Of a stretch of 64,000 nucleotides of DNA, positions 51,487 to 61,915 are shown piece by piece. Origin of the DNA: Strix aluco (taxonomy: Eukaryota > Chordata > Aves > Strigiformes > Strigidae); contig NC_133933.1 in NCBI RefSeq assembly GCF_031877795.1, positions 65,236,984 through 65,300,983 of the forward strand. Reading direction: 5' to 3'. Below the pieces are notes generated by a model. The model did not search any database, was not told the origin of the DNA, and saw nothing but the letters and a program-made list of their open reading frames with translations. Both the position numbers and the translations under genes were made by a program. Position 1 is the stretch's first letter. Each line of letters starts with the position of its first letter.

Positions 51487-51902
51487 ATGGAGACAGAGCT
51501 GCTGCCCGAGCTCGCAGCAATGCCCCTCGGGGGGAATGGGAGCACCCAGCTGGTGCCAGACACAGACCTGCTGCCCCCGGGGAGGGGCACAGCCATGTTC
51601 ACCATCCGCTGCGTGATCCCCTCACTTTACCTGCTCATCATCACGGTGGGCTTGCTGGGCAACATCACCCTCATGAAGATCTTCATCTCCAACAGCGCCA
51701 TGAGGAGCGTGCCCAACATCTTCATCTCCAGCCTTGCTGCTGGTGATCTGCTGCTGCTAGTGACCTGCGTGCCCGTGGATGCCTCCCGGTATTTCTCCGA
51801 GGAGTGGCTCTTTGGAGAGGTGGGCTGCAAGCTCATCCCTGCCATCCAGCTCACCTCCGTTGGTGTCTCTGTCTTCACCCTCACTGCCCTCAGTGCCGAC
51901 AG
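51487..51902 (+). CDS. NMBR: NMBR, neuromedin B receptor; coding exon 1 (partial gene)
   Basis: NMBR (BB1) is a class A GPCR of the bombesin family that couples to Gq and phospholipase C on binding neuromedin B. The exon encodes 138 residues plus two bases of Arg139: an extracellular N-terminus of about 42 residues with a sequon (N18-G-S), TM1 about 43-66 with GN at 58-59, TM2 with D87, ECL1 with W107, C114 (partner of the ECL2 disulfide), TM3 with Q121, ending at D138-R139 of the DRY motif. The stretch [20 protein letters not shown] and [13 protein letters not shown] match NMBR better than GRPR or BRS3. The start at 51487 is the first ATG after the TATA box and has A at -3 and G at +4; an in-frame ATG at 51520 is a weaker choice. 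The donor is AG|GTAGGA, phase 2. The remaining exons lie past position 64000. Confidence 0.96.
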
Positions 51903-52517
51903 GTAGGAAAGCTGGGCTGCCCCTTCTCACCTCTCTGCAGCCTGGGCTAAGGCTAGCTAGAGCTGGCATGAAAGGTAAAGCACCCCTCTGATAAGGTAAC
52001 CCTGGTTTGCAGTCCCCTTGTTTCAACTTGCAAGGTGCCTGTGTTTCTTCTTCCCTCACTGACTGATGGTAAGTCTGGTACTAACTTAAGTTACAGGGTT
52101 TCTGGAAATGGGTGCACCTGGGCCTCCAGCTTCAAGGATGCCGGCTGCAAGAACTGGGTTTAATCCTGTCTTCTGCACCTTGGGGGTGGTCCTGTAACAG
52201 CCCATGTATTGAAATCTTATTCATTAGAGGAAGCTTTTAGATGCTAAATATGACACAGCTACAGTGCTACGTCAACAGGCAGCGAGCAGCATAAACCAAG
52301 TCAACACAGAGAGGTTTTTAACTGATTTGTTTCTTTCTGCTGAGAGTGTGTGTGTGTGTATGTATGTGTCTTTGTGCCCTAGTAGAAGAACAGATTACCA
52401 GAGGTGACTGCCAGAACTAGTTCAGCCTCTGGGAATTCCGAGGCACCAAACTGTTCTGTTGTAATTGTCAGTCTTAAACTTTTGTTCAAACTATTCATTT
52501 CGGCTTCTTCTGAATTT

Positions 52518-52567
52518 ATAGAAAAGAAGAAAAAAAAAAAGAAAAAAACAGAAAAAAACAAAGAAAC
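52518..52567. repeat. A-rich low-complexity tract
   Basis: Runs of A broken by single G or C (GAAGAAAAAAAAAAG, AAAAAAACAG). No retroposed gene body is recognised on its 5' side. Confidence 0.8.
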
Positions 52568-54739
52568 ACCCTTCCCCCCCCCCAAAAAATACCAACTAGA
52601 AAGTAACACTTCCGTCTGCAGTACTTGTCAAATTAGGAAGAAACAAAGAGCTGAACCCCAAATTTTTCCTCCCAGATACTATAAATAGGTACTTAAGGGA
52701 TTTATAGCAACTCGATGGCTGTTGGACTGTGCTTCAGGCCTGAAAGACAAATTCTTTCAGTGTAACTGGCAACCTTAAAATAAATGAAATTATCTTTCTT
52801 CCCTTATCTAAGCAATTTTTTTTTAGCCAGAAGTGAAAAAGTTTAATTCCTTCTCCATAGGAATTACCCCATTTTCTTTTGTTGGATCTTAAGCCAAACC
52901 AATGCATTGGTGCATGGTGTAAAGGCTTGAGTTTAGTAAGGTTTCTTCACACTTACAGTACATTTCTTTAAAACTTTTAATCCTATTTTTATCAAGTATA
53001 AATATAATTTATTTCTTTTTTTTAGCTAATTCAGTAAATTGTTTGATTCCACCTGAGGGTAGTCTTCAGCAGCCATCAATTTCAGTGGTGTTTGTATCAG
53101 GACCTAAAATACTTGTATATAAAGACTTTGTAACTTATGAAAATGGGTTATATTTTTGAAGAAGAACTTGCAAAACATGCCTTAAAGTGAACACCCCTAA
53201 CTCTCTGATTACCTCAGTTAAAGAATATGTCAAAAATTCTTCTTGGAGAGCCAAGAAAACCTTGCAGTTTTCTTTCTGCTTTATTTCCACTGGTTAAAAG
53301 TGTGATTGCTGTATCTTATTTGAAAAGGGGAGAAGTTATTTGTGGAGGAGATCATCTCTCTAGTGAAATATAATGTGAGGAGATGCTGGTGGTTTAATAT
53401 TTAAGGATTCATTGATTTACTTTTTATATAGCTTTGGAGCATTGATTGTTTGCTTTTTGCATATAATTTTATATCCTTTTAATATCGGTGAAGATTCAAG
53501 AAGTAATAATGCTGAATCTGTTTACACTGAATGCATTTAGAATTACACATCCTAGAAAACAGCTACAGATGGTGTGCTGCAATCATATAAACTCATAATA
53601 AAGATTATCCTCCAGAATTTTGGGCCCCACAGTATAGACAAATATCAGAAGTGATTATACCAAGAATTTAACAACTCAGTTTCTTTAACCTCTGCAGTTT
53701 CATTTTCAGTTATTGAGAACAAAACCCATTTATTTTTCAGAAGAGCAGCCACTGACCTCAGAGACCAGTGTCCTGTCTCCTAGGGCCCCAAGTCATCTCT
53801 GAGTGAAGCTGGATGGTGTTTGGGTTGGACGTCTACATTTTTGTACGACACTTGTGTTGAACCAAAAGGGAGGCACTGATGCAGAGGAGGTTTTGTCACA
53901 CTAATTTGTAGCCAGATCTTAATGTGTGTCATCTGGATTAGATTTGTTATGGGTAATTATGTCGGCAGTTCTGGAGTGGTGACAGCATCCTGCACCTAAG
54001 AGGTGCTGAGGAGGCAAAGCCTGGCTGGGGCAGTGTTTCCTCCAGATAAGCAAATCTAACAGGATGTTAGCAGTTTGGAAGCAGTGATACTGCTAAAAAG
54101 GCTCCATTATAATCCAGTACATCTGGTCTGGTATACAATGTTTTCTCAGTGACCCCTTCTTTCACAGATAATGCTCAAAGTACATTTTAATATACGATCA
54201 TTAAAGCCTTTTGTGCTTTTTACTCCCTATTACCACAGGACTGTATAGAACTCCAGACACTGGTTACACTAAGGAACAGATTTAGAAATATTTAGAGTTC
54301 TTTACAGTGTGCCTGCATGAATTCGGATAAGGGAGGTTGTCTTGGTTTCCACAGTGTAATTAGCACTTATTGTTTATGTGGAAATTGTACATAGCAAGTT
54401 ACATATATGTGATACATTTATCAACAATGGATACAGAAGCAATAAAATATGAATGATTTGTTACCTACAACTGAAGCTATAAGGAAGAAAAAGTGGTATG
54501 CATTGCATATAAATCTTCTCTAAAGCTGCTTTATTTCATATGGCTTTTTGTCCTAGAAGTCCCTCTCAGCATCACTAGTGCTTTCAGTGTGACAAACACG
54601 CACCTTCTATCTGGAAGCTTCATTATCTAGTACTGAGATTATTTTTGTGTGTGTGTGTGTACAAACATGATATGTAATTTGTAACAGTGCACCCCAGACC
54701 TCCCTAGAGTACTCTTTCAGATTAAAATTGGTAGCATGT

Positions 54740-55060
54740 GTCAGATCTGCCCAAGATTGCTCATTCCCATCCCAGGAACAGCAGCTGGTCCCATCAAACA
54801 GCCCTTCCCACCCTTGAGCTCCCATGGGTCTGGCTGCCATGTGTGGGCAGTGGTGCCCTGCTGCAGCCCCACACATTTTGGGGCAGAGGGAGGTGGGTGG
54901 GAGATCAGTGGCAGTGGTGGGGGTAGTGGCAGCAGAGGCGATGCAATGGTAGTGCTGTGTGTTGGCATCAGAGGAGGGTGCGATCTCCCTCTCCTTTGGG
55001 ATGCAGAAGACAGAACAGCAGCAGTGCTGCTGAACTAGCTGTCCCCTCTCACTGTTTCGG
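54740..55060. other. GC-rich patch in NMBR intron 1
   Basis: About 320 bp of GC-rich sequence open in several frames on both strands, including 178 codons on the minus strand (54607-55143) and 100 on the plus (54736-55038). The translations are rich in Cys/His or Gly/Ser and resemble nothing I know. There is no CR1 signature. It may be an unrecognised repeat. Confidence 0.35.
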
Positions 55061-55760
55061 AGGATATGTGCAGGGACAGCACCCCTGCCCCTCATGACCA
55101 CTGCTCTTATTGATTTTTCTCTGTTGTGGAGAAACCAGACCACCTCTAGAAACCTTAATATTTCTCTGATTTAAAAAACCAAGGAAAAAACAGAGGGTGG
55201 ATTACAGAAAGAGAAAACCTAATAACTACAGTGGACAGCAAATGAAAAAAGGAAGAGGGCAAAGGGACAAGAATGTACAAAACAAACAAAAATAAAAAGG
55301 AACTAAGGGGGCCATAGGGCAGAACATCCCCAATAGCACTCAACACCCTGAAAGTGCCCACAGAGCTGGTGCATGATGGCCAGAGTTGCACTTCCTAGAG
55401 GTGTGGTGGGACAAGGAATTAAAAATGGGTCCCTGGTCAAGCTTACTTCTCCAGGGGCATGGACTGCAGGGCTAATGGATGTTGATGAGAAAGTCCCAGG
55501 ACTTAATGTGGTCTTGGATTACAAGGGTAAAAATAAAGAGGTGAGAGGAGAAGTGTTGCTGGAGGGACTGCAGCATGGCCAGTGTCTCCTCACTGCAAAA
55601 AGGACAGAAGCCAGGGATGAACCTGACTTGAACTATCCCATGAACTTGTTCACTGCTTCAGGGAGTGGTTCCAATTTATGTCCATGGTGGGCCATGCAGT
55701 TAGTTCAGAATACAAACTGGGCCCATGGGCCTCCTCACCCTCTTCTCAGGGTGAGATCTT

Positions 55761-57000
55761 AGAATTATAGAGTCATAGAATCATAGAATGATTTGGGTTG
55801 GAAGGGACCTTAAAGGCTGTCTAGTTTCATCCCCTCTGTTATGGGCAGGGACACCTTCCACTAGACCAGGTTGCTCAAAGTCCCATCCAGCCTGGCCTTG
55901 AACACTTCCAGGGAGGGGGCAGACACAGCTTCTCTGGGCAACCTGTTCCAGTGTCTCACCACCCTCACAGTAAAGCACTTCCTTATCTAATCTAAACCTG
56001 CTCTCTTTCAGTTTAAAGTCATTAGCCCTCACCCTATTGCTACACTCCCTGATAAAGAGTCCCTCCCCATCTTTCCTGTAGGCCCTCTTTAAGTACCGTA
56101 AGGCTGCTATAAGGTCTCCCCAGAGCATTCTCTTCTCCAGGCTGAACAAGCCCAACTCTTTCAGCCTGTCCTCAGAGGGGAGGTTCTCCAGCTCCCAGAT
56201 CATCTTTGTGGCCCTCCTCTGGACCCACTCAAGCAGGTCCATGTCCTTCTTATGTTGGGGGCCCCAGAGCTGAACACAGCACTCCAGGTGGGGTCTCATG
56301 AGAGCAGAGAGAGGGAGAGAATCACCTCCCTCGATCTGCTGGTCACACTTCTCTTGATGCAGCCCAGGATACAGTTGGCTTTCTGGGCTGTGAGTGTACA
56401 TTGCTGGCTCCTATTCAATTTTCCATCCACTAATAGCCCCAAGTCCTTCTCTCAGGGCTGCTCTCAGTCTACTCATCACCCAGCCTCTATTTGTGCTTGG
56501 GATTGCCTCGACCCATGTGCAGCACCTTGCACTTGGCCTTTTTGAACTTCAAGAAGTTTGCACAGGCCCACGTCTCAAGCCTGTCCAGGTCCCTCTGGAT
56601 GGCACATCCCTTCCCTCCAGTGTGTCGACCACACCACACAGCTTGGTGTCGTTGGTAAACTTGCTGAGGGTTCACTCAATCCCACTGTCCATGTCACCAA
56701 CAAAGATGTTAAACAGTGCTGGTCCTGGTACTGACCCCTGAGGAACACCACTCATCACTGGTGTCCACTCAGACATCGAGCCGTTGACTGCAACTCTTTG
56801 AGTGCAACCATCCAGCCAATTACTTACCTGCCAAATGTTCCATCCATCAAATCCATGTCTCTCCAATTTAGAGACAAGGATGTTGTGTGGGACAGTGTCA
56901 AATGCTTTGCACAAGTTCAGGTAGATGACAACAGTTGCTTTTCTCTTATACACCAATGGTGTAACCCCATCATAACAGTGTCTTTCTGATTTGTGCCTGG
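55761..57000 (-). mobile_element. CR1 LINE, 5'-truncated, about 1.2 kb with RT domain remains
   Basis: The tail (GAGTCATAGAATCATAGAATG) starts near 55761 and the coding strand is minus. Read from the high end: [20 protein letters not shown], then [39 protein letters not shown] and, in another frame after a break, FTNDTKLCG at about 56632-56659. The catalytic box of CR1 reverse transcriptase is normally FADD, so the FTND here lacks one catalytic Asp. Further on come [20 protein letters not shown] and [13 protein letters not shown]. Several frame breaks show a dead copy. It lies in NMBR intron 1, antisense to the gene. Confidence 0.95.
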
Positions 57001-59792
57001 GAAGGAATCTAGGGTAAGGAAGTGGAGCACAAGTATGGAAAGGTGTTTCTAAGATGCTTTTCAGAGCTAGAGGTCTGGATGATGCATAAACCTTGGTGTG
57101 GAGAGCTGGCTGGAAAAGCTCAGGGGGCAACAGAATGAGTGCTACAGTGTGCACCTCTGACCATCACTGCATTATTTTGTGTGATGATGAAAAGCAATTG
57201 TACCCACAAAATGCTAAGAGACCTGGGGTGAATAGATTTTGAAGGAATAAATGGCAGCCCCTTAAAACAGCTTTGAATTTGTCCCACATAGTCTTTGCTT
57301 TTCTCTTTGGCGGTCATTTATGCCTCCTTTTTCATGTGATCTGTAAAAAGAGTATTAAATTTAATTCCACTACTGTTCCTACATTGAATTTTCTTTCTAA
57401 TGAAGGGTTTAAATGTGTTAGCTCAGATACAGTCCTGCTGCACTCTAATAAAGACAGTGAAGCTGAACAGTGGAGTGTAGTCTTCCTAAGAAGTGTGACA
57501 GAAAAACAACTTTGATGAGACATATACTTGATTAACCAGGTAACAGTTTTTTTTCATTAGTGCCATGACTCCTTTCCTATATCTTAATAACAAAGGAGTT
57601 TGAAAATTTAAATTCATACTTAAAAAACTAAATATAGTGCCTGACTGAGATGCTTCTTCTATGCTATAGATTTGCATAGCTAAACCATTTGATCCTTTTT
57701 TTGTTTGTTCATTTTATTTCTTTATTTGCTTTAAATTTGGAAAATTGCTATTTGTATTTTTAAAAGTGCAAAAAGACTCAAAAAACTTCTTGTACAAGTT
57801 TAATATCTATGGGCTGACTTCAACTGATAACAAAAACCATTCTGGCTCAGTATGCATGTCAACTGTCTCCTACTTTTGGGGGGGGGTCAGGAAATGTTTT
57901 GAAGACATTCAGAAGTGTGAAAAGGTGCCCTAGTAACTACTTTAGCATTTTTCATTAGTAAAATCGCCCTTAATAAAAACTTCTTTTTACTCGTCTTCAG
58001 AATCTATTTAAAGTTTCTTTTGTTATGTCAGGTGCTAATTCAGGCTGAAATATAGTGATGGGAGACCTCTAAAATCCTCATTTCTTATTACATATAGTGG
58101 AGCAGGTGAAGCAGGAAAGTGGACATGATTTCCTTTTGAGCTCTAATAGCTGATATTCAGGGATTAAAGAGCGTTTACAAGGAAAGTAGTATTAAATGAC
58201 ATTTTGAAAATTACTTATAATTAACCAAAGAATAAAGAAAAAATAATCAAAGGTAAAATGAAATATTGTCTATGTAAGAGAAAAACAATGCCTTGACTGT
58301 ATATAGTAGATGGGCAAACAAAATTGTATAGAACCAGTAGAACTGTGAAATCTATAAGTATGTATCTTAGAAACCCTAACACTTGAGGTAAATGTGTTGA
58401 ATGAATGACTTACTGAAGTACATTAAAAGAAACAATGGTCCAGATGTTTCTCTCACTGTAGGCTGTAACAGTATGGTCATAATTATGCAATAACAGGCAA
58501 AGCAAAAGAAATTTAAGAGAGGTTGGGCAAGCTTTGTTTCTCGCATTTTTATTAGCTCACCCTTTAGTTTATATGTGCAAACCTGACTCACAAAATAAAG
58601 CTTGCCAGAACACCTTTGATGAAATTCTTGACATATTTTGTCAAGTTAAACAGTGAAGCCTGTCTTCACCTGTCCTCACCCCAAAATTTTCTAATTCATT
58701 TGTATTCATTCCGTACAGCTAAAAGAAATATGATAGAAAATATTCCAGAAGGAAAAAAAGGATAACAAAACCTGCCTCCCCAACAATGCAGAAGGAATTT
58801 TATGTCTGGAGTAGATTAAGGAGTTTCTAGGATAAATTCATCTGAGTCAGGCAATTCAAATCAGCTGTTGGAGAAGTTCCTCTTGTGACCATCTTTACAC
58901 AGCTGAATATGTTTTCTCAGCAATTTTCCTCTCAAGTTAGGCAATTTTTTCTGAAACTTCATACAGACACACACATCTCTTAAACTCCTGCTTTTGTGCA
59001 TGTGTTCTGTGTGTGCTCTTCAACTCATATGGAAACAGCTTGGTCGTGAGGATGCCAAAGTGAGAAACAGCTGTGGTGTTTATCCTAGGCAGTGAGCAAT
59101 GCAATACCTGTGTTGTGCTGGCAGCAGCCAACTTGGCTTTGGTTAATGCAAACGTGAGTGTCCGATAGCCTTTCGTAGGTTGCAGCCTAAAACCTGAGAA
59201 ACTGTTACAAAACCATTCCTCCTGTTTCCAGTTTCTTTGATCAATTCAGTAAAAGCCTGTGCCAGTGACAGACAAAATAGCTGCTAAACTGCAGATCCAG
59301 CTGAATTCTTACCAAGCAGGTCTGAATGTAAATCTCCATACATATATTTTATTTGTTTGCCTCTCCCCATATCATAGTACTCAATTCCCTTATATATTAC
59401 ATTGCAATAGGTTTATCCAAATTGGACTGTTGGAATGTTCAAGTCTGCATTTAGCAGGTCCTCAGAAATGATGTCAAATATCCTCTACCAATGCTTTCTC
59501 TAGGAAAAAAATTTCACATGCTTTCTGTAATGATTAATTTTTTAGACAATAATAAATATCTTTTATATAGGTGCAGAGTGATGGAACTCTCAAATATTCT
59601 TCCCAAAAGGGATAATTTCATGGAATCCTCATTTTAAGTAGTTTAATTATAGAGGAACTGGTGTGTTTCTCACATAGGTTTTGCTGCAGAACCATTCTTC
59701 CAGACTATATATTCCTGATGCTAAATCCTTTTTGTGCATTTTTGTATGTACTAATGAAACAAGGTATATGCAGTCACAGTCCCTAGGTCTAA

Positions 59793-59817
59793 ACATAGAA
59801 TCATAGAATCATAGAAC
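59793..59817 (-). mobile_element. CR1 3' tail remnant only
   Basis: ACATAGAATCATAGAATCATAGAAC is the 8 bp tail repeat of avian CR1, but the DNA to the right (ATATACCTCCACTTC...) does not continue into the usual CR1 3' UTR. Either an extremely 5'-truncated insertion or a small repeat that arose from such a tail. Confidence 0.6.
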
Positions 59818-61873
59818 ATATACCTCCACTTCTAATTCCATGCTGAGATTCATCCCAATTTAGCAGTGTGATTACAAATAGCAAGTAAGTTCTTACAAGT
59901 TCATGAAATTTGTGGAAGGTAAGAGGAAACCTACTTTGGTGTCTGTTGAAGAGAAGTGTGTTTTTAATTAACTTGACACATCTCATTAGAGAAAATATCC
60001 AAGAGACAAACAATCCATTCGAACCTTGGCATAATTACATCTGCTTCATGTAGATTTAATTGTGTATTTCCAGCTTTGTATGAGCATATGTACAAATAAA
60101 ATTGTGTGTGTGTGAATGTGAGAGAAATGGATTATTCTGCTATGTTGTCATTCTATCTTGTATGATTCAGTTTTGTCCTTCACATGACTATCCCAAAGAT
60201 TGTTTCATTTTTTTTCCAACTACTTTTCACAGTATTTGTTTTAACATAGTGTCATGTTTGTGCTTCGGCTCCAAGTTTGATTGTATTTTAAGGATTGCTA
60301 TATTAAATTTTTCCTCTCTGATTTTTTAATGTTCCTTTTTTTTTCTGCTATGGTGTATACTTATTTTTTTCATCTACACTGATTTCAATACAAACTAAGA
60401 ACAGAAGTTGCAAATTAAACTGAACTGGAAACAAGTTTAAAAGCGACAGAGTGGAGCCTTCTAGGTGATAATACTGGAGCAAATAAATGAAGTTGCAGCT
60501 TTTTGTATTTAGAAATTAGAGATTTGGAGTCTAGCTTCTCAAATGGTAATATCTAAGTCTGTTCCAGATACATCAATAGAGGTTTGGTTATTTAATTCTT
60601 CCCAGCTTGTTCTAAAAATCATCTGACCATGTAATGTTCTCCTCAATAGTTATGTTATCTGCCATGGCATGGACTATTACTGAATTTATCAGGGAAATGG
60701 GAGGAATTGTTTTGTAGCTAACCGCACCAATTTTATAAAGGTAAACTTGCACTGAACATATTTTTCACTAGGGATTTCTGTTTCCAGGTACTTTAGTTTC
60801 TGTAACTGATATTTTTATTGACCTTCTGCTCCAGCAGTGATGATTTTATGAGACCTTCTCCATTCAAATATGTATGGATATCATTGCTGGGAGACATGCA
60901 GTAAGCATATGGTGGATATGCAGATAAGCATGCATCTCTGTCTCCTCAATCTAAAGGCAGGGGTAACAACAGGATTTGGATCAAGCCCATTTGGGGAAAT
61001 GCTTCTCTTTCCTCAAACTCCTTTGACCCTTCAAGATTCAGAATATAACCTCTGAAAGAATAAGGCAAGGTTAGGTTTGGTTTTCTAAGATTTTTTTTTC
61101 TTACAACAGGATTATAGTGAGGAAGAAGTAATATGACTAAATGGAGAGCACTAGAGGGGGACAGAGCCAAACAGTATGTAAGCTTGTCTAAGCTACACAT
61201 TGCAATGTCTAGCCTCTAACCTAGGCATTGACTTTCCCCACTTCTATCCACTCATCCTAAGCAGAATCCAAAGTCCAGAATTCCAAATTAGTGTTGGAAT
61301 GAGGTAAATGCTCCAGAAAGGCAATACAAGCCAAGAGAATACACATGCTAAGCTGCCTTGTACTTCCCGGTGGGAATTGTTATATCCAGGGGTTTGTATG
61401 ATGCAGCCTACTAAGAGTAAGGTTCTCACCTCATTGATGAAATGTTAATTTTGAGTCACTGTCTAGCAGGCCTAGGCAGTGACTCCCAGACACCCTGGCT
61501 GAATGAATGATCTATTTTGTTCTTGGAGAGGCAGGTACCAGAGCTGCCTTTGCCATGGCTGTTTTGTGAAGGCTAATGACTTTGGCATGCCTCAACCATT
61601 ATATAAACACAGCTTTGAGATCAGGCTCCTCAGCTTTGCTGCGCTTAGTTTCAGGATCCTAATGAAGCTCAGATGCAAACTGGGTAGATCTGATCAAGGG
61701 AGCTCCCGACATGCACAGCAGGGGAAATACCGCTATTTGCTTAATTTAAAAGTCAAGAAAAAAGGGGAACAGCAGGCTGAGGTAGGCCAGCCATTGCACA
61801 AGGCTTCTGGGTGGTGTTCTTGTAACCAGGCACCTGAAAGTGTGTGGTTTTATTCTATGCACATATGTTCATA

Positions 61874-61915
61874 TGACATATATATGTGTGTATATATTTT
61901 TATATATATATATTA
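61874..61915. repeat. TA/TG microsatellite
   Basis: ATATATATGTGTGTATATAT followed by TTTTATATATATATATTATG. Likely polymorphic. An open frame of 184 codons (61503-62057, plus) reads through it as alternating Ile and Tyr. Confidence 0.85.

Noticed and set aside
50574-51746. Several long frames around NMBR exon 1 (up to 252 codons)
   Set aside because: They are Pro/Arg/Gly/Ala-rich, typical of CpG islands, overlap in all frames, and several begin at non-ATG codons.
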